Made by a program: the position numbers and the translations under genes. A stretch of DNA of 64,000 bases from Nemertoderma westbladi (Eukaryota > Xenacoelomorpha > Nemertodermatida > Nemertodermatidae): positions 42,449 to 106,448 of the forward strand of contig JAUCBJ010001135.1 in assembly GCA_032718475.1 (NCBI GenBank), read 5' to 3'. The notes under the pieces were generated by a model. It worked only from the letters and a program-made list of their open reading frames with translations. It searched no databases and was not told the DNA's origin. The number at the start of each line of letters is the position of its first letter. Position 1 is the first letter of the stretch. Positions 1-10,541 of this stretch are shown here, piece after piece.

Positions 1-1
1 A

Positions 2-2488
2 TTTAGTTAATCGAAATCCACCTCTTTTTAAGCACTCTACTGTTCCTTCAGCGACGTCAATGGCTTCTTCGACTGATGGAAGGGACTTTAGATTATCGTC
101 CATGTATATATCCCGCTTGATGTTGTCAATCACCTCTTTAGAGAAGGCTTCTCGGTTGTCATCCGCAGTGGTGCGCACCACTGAACAGGCGTTTGAAGGG
201 CTTGAGATTATCCCAAAAGCCTGGATGGTCATCCAGTACTCCACTGGTTTCTGGTTGAGGTCTCCTTCAGGCCACCACAGAAATCGTAGGCTATCTCGAT
301 CCCTATCCAGCGCCTTGACTTGTAAGAACATGCCTTCTATATCTGAGGCGAAAGCAATTGAATATTGTCTTAATCTTAAGAGTATTCCCAACAAGGATTG
401 GAGTAAGTTGGGTCCGGGTAACAATTCGGAATTAAGGGATTGGCCCATATAGAGGGCGGAGCCGTCAAACACCACTCGTACCTCATGGGGTTTACCGGGT
501 TTGGGAACGTAATGGTGAGTTAAATAATACGTTCTCTCAGTTATAGGTGTTTCTTCCGGTACTAGCTCCGCATATCCCTTGCTAATAAATTTCTTCAACT
601 GCATTTGATACATTTCTTTAGCTGAAGAATTTGCCGTAAGGCGTCGATGTAGTTGAGCAATTCTTTTCTCCGCCAAGGGTCTGTTGTTTACGAACTTTGG
701 TTCTCGCTTTCGGAAAGGTAGACTGATCTCATATCTACCTTGATCTTTAAGAAAACGTGTAGTTGTCTCTTGGATCTGCTTGGCTCTTTCTTCCTCTACC
801 GATAGGGCCTTATCGTAGGAATTGGGCTCTACAGCCTCTTGAGTAAAGAATCGTACGGCGTGTTCATCCCGAGTCTTGGCATTATAACGTTCAATGACGT
901 CATTAAGTTCGTCGTTGTAGTCGTCTCGTTCTGATGGAAGAAGGAGCTGACATAAGTTCACTTGGTTTTGCCAAGTCTCGTTTTCCTTAAGGAGATCAAT
1001 GGTATTCTCCTCATCGAAAAGCTGGTGGACATCGTCATTATCTGAGGAGTATGGTGTTCCCTCAGTTGGATCGTCTAACTCACTGCTCTCGACTTCCCAT
1101 TCTCTTACCTGATATACCTGGTCTTTCGGTAATCTTTCCATGAGAGTTCTACGGGAAGGGCCAGTAAAGTACCAACCCACTCTAGTTCTTCCCGCATAAG
1201 CTTGTAGTGGTTGCGGTTGAGCAGGCCGTTTCTCCAAAGTCTCGAGCGCTTCATGCGCGTTTTGACCGATGAGTATTTGCACTCCAGGGTAATCGGTGTT
1301 GAATCTAGGTATTTCCAGCTGCTGGGTGAAATCGTCCTCATCCCAATTATAAGGTTCCACTTGGGTGGTAGCGAAGTTCTTTATCGCCACCATTTTTACT
1401 GACCTTATACTATGTTCTCCTAGTTCATCCTGGGGGGTGGACAATGCACCTACATAATAATCCGCTATTACTGTAGATTTCCAAACCTGCATAATTCCTG
1501 ACATGTTTAGCTTAGTTCGGAACTTGGGTTGTCCAGCAAAGATGTCTTCGGCTAGTTCTTTATCGATGAATGTTCCTGTACTACCGGAGTCAAGGAGGGC
1601 GTTCACTACATAACTCCTTTTAGGTCCGTGGACCCTTAACTGTACTACAGGAAATTCTCGGATTCCTACATTGGAAGGTGGCGCTTTCCAAGATGGTTGT
1701 CGATCAGAAGTAGTTAGGGTGAGGTCGCTGTCTGTGTCTTTTTCATACGTAAGTGCTCGATACGCTGCGGTATTTATCATGTAACAGGATTCATCTTCGT
1801 CGGAGAATTCATCTGTATAGAATCCTTCCATCTCAGAGCTTTGGTCAGTGTCGTTCACATCACTGAATTGGACATGTAGTTCGGAATCACTTACCTGACT
1901 CGGGCTGTTTCGTTCGAATTCAGTGTGCAACAAGATATGATGTTTCGCACCGCACTTTGCACACCTTGTGTCAGAGTAACAGGTTCGCCGTTGGTATCCT
2001 TGTCTGAGGCAATTATAACACAACCGTTTATCCCACATGACTTCCCGTCTCTCCGTTAATGATTTCTTCAGGAATTCATCACACATATTCAAACGGTGGG
2101 TCCCGTCACATAGCGCACATTTCGGTTTGATGTTACTTACCTTATTTTGAATAACATTGTGCACACTCGTTCTTTCTTCGGGCTTTCTCACGTGAATTCT
2201 CTTAGGAGACGTAGGAGGAGTTTTTCTTACCTGTTCTCTCCTGTCATTGGTTCGAGACTTGAATTTACTTACCTGTTCTTTAGGCGTTTTATTGACATAA
2301 TAAGATCTTTCAGTGTCTTTCCCGCTATCCTCCCCTTGAGAAGTCTGGCTTTCGCCGTCGTCTGTATAACACACTGGTGTTACCTTTCTCCTAGAAACGG
2401 GTTTCTCACTTACCTTGTTTTCCGGTGTCTTCTCTCTGGACTGTTTTAGGAGCTGTAATTTCACTTCTCCATTAAGAATGACATGAGA
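2..2488 (-). CDS. pol: BEL/Pao pol: zinc knuckle, aspartic protease, reverse transcriptase (partial)
   Basis: A stop-free minus-strand frame enters after a TGA at 2491-2489 and runs off the left edge (about 829 codons seen). In order it shows a Cys-rich nucleocapsid-like region (about 2125-1925, with RLCYNCL and RCAKCGAKHH), an aspartic protease motif ALLDSGSTGTFID (about 1601-1560, catalytic D in DSG), a linker, and a Pao-type reverse transcriptase with YVPKPGKPHEVRVVFDGSA (about 510-455) and the catalytic YMDD (about 105). RNase H, integrase and the 3' LTR would lie beyond position 1. The protein would mature the Gag-Pol polyprotein and copy element RNA. No ATG near the frame entry suits a natural start, so it was probably joined to gag in the ancestral element. 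Confidence 0.85.
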
Positions 2489-2678
2489 TCAGCCATGGTA
2501 GGGTCTCGTCATTGTTGTTCCATCATATATAACACTTTCTTATCCCAGCGTGTACCTACTCCACCCTTCGGAAAAGTAGAAGCCACGGCTCCAATAACCA
2601 TAGAACTCTGATATTCATGAGACTTACCTAACCAATCTAATTGTCTACAGATCTCTTGAATCTCATCGGAAAACTCTA
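2489..2678 (-). pseudogene. BEL A gag-pol junction, broken by frameshifts
   Basis: Between the gag stop (2679) and the open pol frame (2488) the coding sense continues in a third frame (residues such as CRQLDWLGKSHEYQ and GTRWDKKVLYMMEQQ). That frame carries an internal TGA near 2511 and then shifts again near 2470-2490. The gag frame, this segment and pol occupy three different frames. BEL elements normally encode gag and pol as one polyprotein, so I read this as two single-base indels plus a nonsense change in a dead copy. Programmed frameshifting is less likely because two shifts and a stop would all be needed. Confidence 0.6.
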
Positions 2679-5318
2679 TTATCCCGAACTAATGAACTTT
2701 CGGGGCGCTACTAATTTTGCATACAAATATTTAGCTATGTTATTCCTATTACCATACCTGATGTTTAGTGTATCCCAAACTTGTCTTAATCCATCTGGAT
2801 GTCCAATAAACTTTAACGCCATTAACTTGGGAGATCCTTCCAAGCACTCGATGAGGAATCTAAGTTTCTCTCCATTAGATAGTACAGAGTTCTGTATGTT
2901 ATCTTTATAATATTCATTAAAAGGTAACCATTTCATCTCATCTCCATTGAACTTGACTATCTCTCCCACCTTTACCGCTTGACGGGCTTCGGTTCTAGCC
3001 ATTTGACGCGTAAAACTTTCTTGGGCCATCGTGTTATTTAATATCGAGTTATTGGTATATAAATTTCTCGGATTATTATCAAGTCTATATGGGATATCAT
3101 TGTCAACAGGTTTATAATTACCCTTAATAGGGTTCACTATAGGAGTTTCTACTTCGCTAGCAGTATATATGCGTGTAGGCTCCACACCTTGCGCATGAAA
3201 TACTTCAGACCTAACAGGTTGACACATTGTTACCGGGGTTGGTGGTATACCCTTTTGTGTATTTACTAATTTATCGCGTTCTAACGCGATACTTTGCTGC
3301 ACTTCTTGCAACTCTAACCTACTCTCTCTAATTGTTCCCTTTAACTGCTGCACAGTTCCCTCCATCTCCTGGGCCTGCTGAGAGGAGCGAGAATGTTGTT
3401 CCCTCAGCTGTCTGAGCAGGAGACCCATCTCCCGCCGTCCCTCATCTACCCACCCGACCGCCGAAGCGGGAGGCGCCAACGTTGTAGCGGGCGGACGAGG
3501 GACAACGGGCGACAAATCATTAATATTTCGCTCGGAGTCCAGGACATGAACATTTTCAAGGGTGGTTCTGTGGGGCACATGTAGCTTAGTGCTGTGCAGA
3601 GGGAATTTAGAGGTAGGTTCAGGGAGTACAGGTGTCTCTATCACCGAAGGGGTGGCTTCGAGAACAGGCCTAATTATTTCAGGCTCATCTACTATAGTAG
3701 GGAGTCTTTCTATTTTAATTATTTGGTCTGTGGGTTCTGTACTATCTAAGTTTGTGTTATTTAGTTGCCTTCTAACAGCTGGGGGCAAATCAGGCAATTT
3801 CTGACGGTGGGATATTCTTCTACGTCTGCTTAGACGAGATCTATTTACTCCGCCTTCAGTATCGGTGGTATCGCCTTCCTCAGATGATGTATATCCCTGT
3901 CTTTTGGGAGTAGATCGACTCATCATCTGCATATTACTAGCTGTTAACTGTTTATTGAAGTTGTCTTGCCTCTCTTGAAGATTTTCCAACTCTAGTTGGG
4001 TTGTCTCTTCAGATGCCATCCGTTCTGCTTCTGCCACTGCCTCTGCTGCTGCCACTGCCGCCTTTCTTTCCGCTTCGGCCTCTGCCACTGCCGCTTTTCT
4101 TTCCGCTTCTGCCGCTGCCACTGCTGCTGCCACTGCCGCTGTCTTTCTATCTTCTATACGTTTTTTCTTTACTTGTTCTTCTTGAACCTTAGCGATGCGG
4201 ATGCTTTCATCAAATTTAGCTTGGTTCGCAGCTATCCTATCCACATCGATTGCGTCCAACACAAGCTTGGCTCCTACACTATTAGGGCTAAGCCCCTCTA
4301 GTCTTCTCCTCAACTCTTCATCTCCTACAAAACGTTGATAGTCCGACAGATAGATGTCAATAGCATTCCTCTTATGCGGTTTCTCCACCGTCGCTTCACT
4401 TTCCACTTGGGAAAATGTGGCGTCTGTTGATTCTCCATGGGTTGAGCGCTCATCTAGCTGAGCTTTCCACTGAGCCGTTCCTTGAACCTGGAGACTCACC
4501 CGTTGAAACCAAGTCTTTACGGCAACTTGCAACGACGTGTCTTGTCTTCTTTTAGAAGCCTCCTCAAAGGCCGATAAGATTAGCCTGATTCGTAGAATTC
4601 TTTCTCTAACTTGATAAAGCAGCTGTCCCTGCTCTTGAGGTCCTTGGGGTTGTTGAAACAGTTGTTCTTTTAATCGCTCCATAGAGCTGAAGAATCCCTG
4701 TACGTATCCTGCTGCTGACCTCTTCCACACAGCTGGATCGATGGTTTCTTTTGTTACTCCCATCCTGTGTATGTCTTCCCAGGCAGCTTCCGATAAGTCA
4801 AAAGGTAGTCCGGGTCCGGGGAAGTTCCATTGCGACTCGACAATAGACTTCAGTTCTTCCCTTGTGTATCCCGCATAACTATCCTTAGTCGATCGCTTAT
4901 TTCTCGCCCAATCAATCTGGTGTTCCTCCACCGCAATCAATAACCTCGTGAGTACGGCTGCAGGAAGGATGAGAAGGGGGTCCGAATAAACCGCATCTGT
5001 CATCTTTGCTCCGTGCTCGGGTGTCAGCTCTACGGTATCCGCACTACTGGAGCTGTCGGGCCGCTGAGAAATAAGTTCTCGGCTCGTGGGTAGTTGCTGT
5101 TCTGCTGCTTCTTGGTCCCGCTTGACCTGAGCTCGAGTGCCTATGATAGACCTACGATGTTGGACTAGCCTAGGGTCTGATATTACTACGGGAGGGATGA
5201 TCTTTCTTACAGTAGGAGGTGAGTTGAACTTCGGTCCTACACGTTCCACACTCCTATCTGGGTCACATATGGTTGTATCTAGGAGACTGTCTGACAGGTT
5301 TTGCTTTGTGTCAGACAT
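2679..5318 (-). CDS. gag: BEL/Pao Gag-like protein with coiled coil and DUF1759-type capsid region
   Basis: The 879-aa product starts at an ATG (MSDTKQNLSD). Residues 1 to about 380 are unlike anything I recognise but recur in element B. Residues about 380-460 are an Ala/Glu/Lys-rich predicted coiled coil built from short AEAERKAA-type repeats (codons GCA, GCG and GAA, so a microsatellite-like tract at 4010-4190). A basic, Ser/Pro/Thr-rich linker follows. The last 100 residues (KFNGDEMKWLPFNEYYKDN to RYGNRN) match the DUF1759 pattern of BEL/Pao Gag polyproteins. Gag would assemble the cytoplasmic particle that packages element RNA. The roughly 700-residue extension before DUF1759 is longer than I expect for BEL elements. 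The frame stops at TAA/TAG codons where pol should follow. Confidence 0.8.
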   Translation of the reverse strand: MSDTKQNLSDSLLDTTICDPDRSVERVGPKFNSPPTVRKIIPPVVISDPRLVQHRRSIIGTRAQVKRDQEAAEQQLPTSRELISQRPDSSSSADTVELTPEHGAKMTDAVYSDPLLILPAAVLTRLLIAVEEHQIDWARNKRSTKDSYAGYTREELKSIVESQWNFPGPGLPFDLSEAAWEDIHRMGVTKETIDPAVWKRSAAGYVQGFFSSMERLKEQLFQQPQGPQEQGQLLYQVRERILRIRLILSAFEEASKRRQDTSLQVAVKTWFQRVSLQVQGTAQWKAQLDERSTHGESTDATFSQVESEATVEKPHKRNAIDIYLSDYQRFVGDEELRRRLEGLSPNSVGAKLVLDAIDVDRIAANQAKFDESIRIAKVQEEQVKKKRIEDRKTAAVAAAVAAAEAERKAAVAEAEAERKAAVAAAEAVAEAERMASEETTQLELENLQERQDNFNKQLTASNMQMMSRSTPKRQGYTSSEEGDTTDTEGGVNRSRLSRRRRISHRQKLPDLPPAVRRQLNNTNLDSTEPTDQIIKIERLPTIVDEPEIIRPVLEATPSVIETPVLPEPTSKFPLHSTKLHVPHRTTLENVHVLDSERNINDLSPVVPRPPATTLAPPASAVGWVDEGRREMGLLLRQLREQHSRSSQQAQEMEGTVQQLKGTIRESRLELQEVQQSIALERDKLVNTQKGIPPTPVTMCQPVRSEVFHAQGVEPTRIYTASEVETPIVNPIKGNYKPVDNDIPYRLDNNPRNLYTNNSILNNTMAQESFTRQMARTEARQAVKVGEIVKFNGDEMKWLPFNEYYKDNIQNSVLSNGEKLRFLIECLEGSPKLMALKFIGHPDGLRQVWDTLNIRYGNRNNIAKYLYAKLVAPRKFISSG

Positions 5319-5429
5319 GTTGGTTTGTACAGTTGAATGCCTACTGCTATATTACAGTTTAAGCAAGTCTAGTAATTCAGTATCACGGTTAGCCTAGTAA
5401 TTAATTACCGATACTGCTACTCAGTGTAG

Positions 5430-5624
5430 CGTGATATATATATAATATATTAGAATACCGGTATGCTTATAGTATATATATAAGTATTATTACAGACTAG
5501 GTTCGTCACAGAATACCGGTATATAATTCCAGCACAAATATATATAAATATATAATAGGCCTATCGTGGATACCGGTATGCAGTTTACACTTATAGTATA
5601 TATAAGTATAATTATTAACTAGAA
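5430..5624. repeat. ~140-bp tandem repeat in the BEL A 5' region (part 1)
   Basis: Units contain ACAGAATACCGGTATA, an AT-rich stretch with AATAGGCCTATCGTG, a second ACCGGTAT and TATATATAAGTAT. The array is split by the LINE and resumes at 9386-9600. Related sequence lies upstream of gag in element B (about 16290-16400, inverted relative to A). The repeated CCGGTAT motif gives the region a regular palindromic texture. Its function is unknown; it lies in the leader or LTR part of the element. Confidence 0.65.
5613..5624. repeat. Target site duplication, left copy (RTE-like LINE copy 1)
   Basis: TATTAACTAGAA at 5613-5624 recurs exactly at 9386-9397 on the other side of the LINE, so the insertion limits are 5625-9385. 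Confidence 0.85.
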
Positions 5625-8600
5625 GGTCAGGTCAGGTATTCTAGGTCATTGATCAAGAAAACTTGCCACCTCCATGCAGCATAAAGGAGGTGCTACCTGT
5701 AGCTGCATAGACCCTCTTACTAGGGCAAATCTGGTCCTGTAACTAGGACCCCCTTCGTTCTGGGATAAGGACGCCCTTGGTCCTGGATTAACGACCCATA
5801 TACTTGGCTGCAGGGGTATATGGCCTGACCAGGCAGATGGTGATCTACCAATGGCTGGTCAGGAGTAGAGTGTTGTCATGTCCACTCTGAGAGCACTTCA
5901 CTGCGACCTGCACCTGGCAGCAAGGGTACAGGGCATGACCCAGCAGATGAGCTGCAACAGCCAATGGTGGGTCATGTGCGCCAGAGTAGATATGGGTGAT
6001 GGGCCTCATATCTGACTCCATTGCGACACCCACCCCGTGGAATGGCAAACCAGGGTGTGGTATTTGCCCCGAGAGCTGACTCGGCAAAAAGCACCCCCCA
6101 ACCCCCACTATGGATTACATTAGCAATGCGGAGGTCCGGCCACTAGAGGCCAGTGGAATTACCGGACACAATCGGCCTCACAGGCGTCAGTTAACTCCTG
6201 ACCGGCTGCCTGTCTCACCCCCTACTGGAGAGAGAGCAGCCAACAATTCTTTGAGTCCCTTTCCTGATGACCTTTCTGGCCCAAACCCTGGGTCACCAGG
6301 GAGGCCAGATTGTGATGGGGAGACGGATTCTGGAGTTGGAGGCTACTCTCATGTCCCACCCCGACCAACAAAGCCATTGGTGAATCTGAGGCAAGTCACT
6401 AGACTAGCCTCAGTAAACACCCTAACACTCGGGTCCCCAATGCGACAAGGTGAGCTGACTGCCTTGGCAGATAAGCTTTCTCTTAGCGCAGTGGGTGTTC
6501 AAGAGCACCGAATGCAGACTGGACAGACTGATGAGGTTCTGATTAAGGACATGGGGGGCGGTTGGCGACTTGCCCTCGCGTCAGCAGATGATAGTGGCAA
6601 TGGTGGAATTGGTCTATTGATGAATCCAACTGCACATGCAGCATTGGACAAAATAGACCAAATCTCTAACCGCATCATCCGTTGCCACTTCTCATGTTCT
6701 GGAAGACTGGCTAAGAAGTTTCCTAAGGTGGTTCTGATTGTGTGCTACTCTCCAACTAGTGTTGCCCCTGTAGAGGAGGTGGAAAATTTCTACCACAATC
6801 TACAAGCAGCTACTGATGGAGTGGATCAGCATGCATTCTTAACATTCCTGGGAGACTTTAATGCAAGTCTGCATCAATCACCTACATCGCCCTGGGTCTA
6901 TAGCAATAGTGTTAACCGAAATTCTGTCCATCTTCAGGATTTTATCTCTGGAAATGGATTGTTTTCGGCTGGAACCCAGTTCAAGAAGCGAACTGGAAAG
7001 CTATGGACTCATAGTGGACCCAGTGGTCACAAGTCCCAGATAGACCATATTCTGTTTCGTAGGAAATACAGGAGCTCTATACAAGACTGTATTGCATTTA
7101 CACTTCGACCCTTCTCCAGTGATCACCGCCTTATTGTGGCCAAGGTAAGACTTAGTCTGCGTGCTAGCAGAACAATGAAATCTGCCTTGCCGCGGCATGA
7201 CTGGTCCTCTCTGTTGCAACAGCCAAGTGTGAGATCCAGCTTCACACTACAGCTGAGCAACAGGTATGAGGCTCTTGCCTCTGAGGCGGCAGATCACTGT
7301 GAGGGCTATACTGCCTTTACAGAAGCAGTTAAGTTAGCAGCTGCAGAAACAGTTCCTGTATACCCTCGAAACAGGAAAAGGGCCCCCTGGACTGACAACA
7401 AAATTCAGAAGTGCCGAAATGACCTTCATAAGGCGCAGAAAGAGTCCCGACTCAAACAGACTACAGCGGCCAAGAATGCAGTTAAGGCTGCATCTAGGTC
7501 CCTGAACAGGCAGTACTCTGTTAATCTACAGGAGCTAATAAACCAACAGGTTGATGCCATCAATGATGCTGACGACAGCAGGCAATCATCCCAGGCATGG
7601 AAATCGATCAATCTGCTTACTGGGCGGAAAAGCCAACCAACCACCAAGGTTAAGGCTGAATCACCAGCCGATCGCCTCAATGGTTGGAAAGCCCACTTTG
7701 AAAAGCTCCTCAATAATGACAGGGTATTGCCTGATAACTTTATAGAAGTAAAAGTGTCTGAGTCTGTACTCCCAGATATTCCCATTGGCGATATCTCCTT
7801 TGCAGAAGTGAAGGCTGCTGCAAAGAGCATTAAGACCAATCGTGCCAGTGGAGTAGATGGTGTTCCCCCTGAGGTCTTTAAAATACCCGAGTGTTTAAAG
7901 CTCATCTATCCCATCATAGTAGACATGTACCGAACAACAAGAGTCCCACAAGAAATGAAAACAAATAAGTTGGTGCCAGTTCCCAAGAAGGGCAACCTAA
8001 CACTCTATGGTTCTTTTCGGGGAATCTCATTGATCTCGATTGCTGCAAAGCTATACAATAGGATTCTATTAAATCGCATCAGGGATCCCATTGAGAGACT
8101 GCTCCGTGGAAATCAGAATGGGTTCCGCAAAGGTCGTGGAACCATGGAGCCCATTTTGGCACTTAGAAGGATAATTGAAGAATTATCAAAAAAGAATGAC
8201 AGGCATCTGGCTGTTATCTTTGTTGACTTCTTCAAGGCCTTTGATTCAGTCTCTCGCTCACGTATGTTCAGCATACTTTCATTATATGGGATTCCTGATG
8301 AAATTATTGCAGCAATCAGATCAGTATACGATGGTTCGACAACATTTGTGTCTACTGTTGACGGTGATACAGAACCATTTGAAGTGTTATGGGGCGTCCT
8401 CCAAGGAGACACACTTGCACCATTCTTGTTCATTATTGTGGTTGACTATGTTCTACGCATGTCCTTAGATCATCATAATGATGATGGGGTGATGATAACT
8501 CCACCTACTGGCTCCAGAAGTCGAGGAAATCCTGCCAAGTACCTAACTGATCTAGACTTTGCTGATGACTTAGGAGTACTCTCAGAATCATTAGAGGGAA

Positions 8601-9385
8601 CCCAACGGCTCCTCAGCTCATTAGAACATGCTGCTTCTAGTGTTGGTCTTTTTATTAACTCCAGAAAGACCAAAATTCTGACAGTTAACTTTGAAAGTCC
8701 TCAGCAAGTCTCTGATCGGATGAGCATAAGCTCAAAAGATGGTATGCTTGAGCATGTGGACGACTTCTGTTACCTGGGATCATGGATCCGGAAGTCAGGT
8801 GAGGACCTTCGAATACGTAAGGGAAAGGCATGGGCAGCCTTGAATAGGCTTTCCAGGATTTGGAAGTCACCGAGAATTAATCGGAAACTTAAGGTCCGAT
8901 TATTTAGAGCAGCAGTAGTTCCGGTACTCCTCTACAGGAGTCCATGCTGGGCTCTAACTGCTGAGGACACCAAATCTCTGGATGGCACATTCACAAGAAT
9001 GCTACGCCGGGTTCACTGTGTCAAGTACAATGCACACATCTCCAACCAGACACTATATAACATTGGAGGTGTCTCATTGGTTCCCCCAAGCTTGACACTA
9101 GAACAAAATCGCCTCCGCTTTGCAGGACATTGCTTTCGCCGTGAGGACCAGCCAGTGCATAATCTTGTACTTTGGCAGCCTCATGGAGTGAATAAGCATG
9201 GTGGACAGCCCATGACTTTCTTGAGACGCATCTTAAAGGACACTGGCCTTAAAGATGCGGATGATCTAGCAAATGTCATGGGTGATAGGGAGTTGTGGCG
9301 GTGCAATTTTGTTGACAAGCCGGCACAGCATTCTTAAAAATGCAGCTGCAATGCAGCATGCCGATCCTAGTAGTAGTAGTAGTAG
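5625..9385 (+). mobile_element. RTE-like non-LTR retrotransposon, full-length copy 1
   Basis: This 3.76-kb element lies between exact 12-bp target duplications, inside the 5' region of BEL element A. It has about 485 bp of 5' untranslated sequence, one 1075-codon ORF, a 35-bp 3' untranslated region containing the palindrome TGCAGCTGCA, and a (TAG)n tail of about six units instead of poly(A). Short tandem-repeat tails and a single apurinic-type endonuclease plus reverse transcriptase ORF fit RTE-like elements. Copy 3 (51628-55267) is nearly identical but lacks about 113 bp at the 5' end, and three more truncated copies lie at 14674-15920 and 50670-51523. The family was recently active. Confidence 0.92.
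6110..9337 (+). CDS. LINE polyprotein: APE-type endonuclease and reverse transcriptase (intact)
   Basis: The product is 1075 aa from ATG 6110. Residues about 90-345 form an exonuclease-endonuclease-phosphatase domain with catalytic-type motifs VQEHR (E132), GDFN (248-251) and SDHRL (D338, H339). Residues about 560-860 are the reverse transcriptase, with VDFFKAFDSV (from about 705), GVLQGDTLAPFLF and the catalytic FADD (817-820). The C-terminal 150 residues carry the RLRFAGHCFRRED signature common in RTE-like proteins of invertebrates. The endonuclease nicks target DNA and the polymerase primes on the nick. No frameshift or stop is visible, so the copy may be competent. A promoter is not recognisable. 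Confidence 0.93.
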   Translation: MDYISNAEVRPLEASGITGHNRPHRRQLTPDRLPVSPPTGERAANNSLSPFPDDLSGPNPGSPGRPDCDGETDSGVGGYSHVPPRPTKPLVNLRQVTRLASVNTLTLGSPMRQGELTALADKLSLSAVGVQEHRMQTGQTDEVLIKDMGGGWRLALASADDSGNGGIGLLMNPTAHAALDKIDQISNRIIRCHFSCSGRLAKKFPKVVLIVCYSPTSVAPVEEVENFYHNLQAATDGVDQHAFLTFLGDFNASLHQSPTSPWVYSNSVNRNSVHLQDFISGNGLFSAGTQFKKRTGKLWTHSGPSGHKSQIDHILFRRKYRSSIQDCIAFTLRPFSSDHRLIVAKVRLSLRASRTMKSALPRHDWSSLLQQPSVRSSFTLQLSNRYEALASEAADHCEGYTAFTEAVKLAAAETVPVYPRNRKRAPWTDNKIQKCRNDLHKAQKESRLKQTTAAKNAVKAASRSLNRQYSVNLQELINQQVDAINDADDSRQSSQAWKSINLLTGRKSQPTTKVKAESPADRLNGWKAHFEKLLNNDRVLPDNFIEVKVSESVLPDIPIGDISFAEVKAAAKSIKTNRASGVDGVPPEVFKIPECLKLIYPIIVDMYRTTRVPQEMKTNKLVPVPKKGNLTLYGSFRGISLISIAAKLYNRILLNRIRDPIERLLRGNQNGFRKGRGTMEPILALRRIIEELSKKNDRHLAVIFVDFFKAFDSVSRSRMFSILSLYGIPDEIIAAIRSVYDGSTTFVSTVDGDTEPFEVLWGVLQGDTLAPFLFIIVVDYVLRMSLDHHNDDGVMITPPTGSRSRGNPAKYLTDLDFADDLGVLSESLEGTQRLLSSLEHAASSVGLFINSRKTKILTVNFESPQQVSDRMSISSKDGMLEHVDDFCYLGSWIRKSGEDLRIRKGKAWAALNRLSRIWKSPRINRKLKVRLFRAAVVPVLLYRSPCWALTAEDTKSLDGTFTRMLRRVHCVKYNAHISNQTLYNIGGVSLVPPSLTLEQNRLRFAGHCFRREDQPVHNLVLWQPHGVNKHGGQPMTFLRRILKDTGLKDADDLANVMGDRELWRCNFVDKPAQHS

Positions 9386-9600
9386 TATTAACTAGAATTA
9401 ATTACAGAATACCGGTATAATTTCAGCCTAAATTTATAAATATATAATAGGCCTATCGTGAATACCGGTATACAGCTTACACTTATAATGTATATATATA
9501 AGTATAATTACAGACTAGAATTAATTACAGAATACCGGTATAATTTCAGCCTAAAATTTATAGAAATAAATATAATAAACCTATGGTAAATACCAGTATG
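9386..9600. repeat. ~140-bp tandem repeat in the BEL A 5' region (part 2), with right LINE target duplication
   Basis: The array interrupted at 5624 continues here. It starts with the second copy of the 12-bp target duplication (9386-9397) and holds two units with CCGGTATA, AATAGGCCTATCGTG and TATATATAAGTATAATTACAG. The units differ by scattered substitutions, so the array predates the LINE insertion. Confidence 0.65.
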
Positions 9601-10541
9601 TCAATTATTTTAAATAATTGAATTTCTGAATTTTTAGGGGTTACTTGGTTACTTTACTTACTTTATTACCGTTATTTAAGCATTAGTCCAACTGATATTG
9701 AGACCTAATTGTTGTATGGCAGGCCTACTATTTTATAAATCGGTTTGAGTTGATTTATATTATATATACCCGTTTTAATGGGTTTTGTCAATATTTGAAA
9801 TAAATGTTATTATTTCTGGGGGGAGTCACTACACAGAAGCTGTGCGCTCTCAGTGAAGTGCTACTTGTTGGACACTAAAACAAATAATTCTAATTTACCT
9901 AAGTTACTTAATACTACAAATTACGTACAATTCGGGGTGAGATTACAATCTCTAAATAAACACAAAATTACAAGTACGAATTTTTAGGGTAATTTTACAA
10001 GAAGTCTACAAACCAGCCTAACAAAGGGTTAGAATATCTGGTTATTACAACGGACAGGGTACTACGGTATTTGAAAATAACAAGCAGTAGTAAATATATT
10101 GCGTTGTCCAGATAGAAAAAATACCACCGTCTGACGACTTATAGCCGTATCGCTATAAGTACTACGTTATGTATCACGGAGTGTTCCTACCTAGAAGTTA
10201 ATTACCGCGGTCTACCAGAACCAACGTGCCTATTAACCACTTTACAACACAAATATACTGCCTACACACTAATCACCTTCGGAAAGCACTGTACACTAAA
10301 CCCTAAATTAGGTACAAGTACTTATACAACAAATAATCAGTAGTTAAAAATACTTGAACAGCTAAAAGAACCACGGTATCTGCTGGAGTGACCGGGGCAC
10401 AAAATCACCAGTCTTTACCTACGCCAAGCAGCCCTGATGTAGTACCGGGGTTAGTTTAACTATAACGGTATATATAACAAGCACAATTACTGTAGGAATA
10501 AACTTGGGGATATGAATGTTGCGAATAATCGCATAAACTCT
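9601..10541 (-). other. BEL A 5' region (LTR/leader), no genes
   Basis: This stretch is alignable, inverted, with 14061-16260 of element B apart from the LINE there. Examples are the TATTTCAAATATTGTC and GAGATTACAATCTC segments. No coding frame is visible. It belongs to the LTR plus untranslated leader of element A, but without the second LTR I cannot say where the LTR ends. Confidence 0.6.

Noticed and set aside
2488-2700. Programmed frameshift between BEL gag and pol
   Set aside because: Two separate shifts and an in-frame TGA would be needed, and no slippery site with a downstream structure is evident; decay is simpler.
3996-4301. Cys-rich plus-strand frame opposite the gag coiled coil
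   Set aside because: It is the antisense of the Ala/Glu repeat codons and has no independent support.
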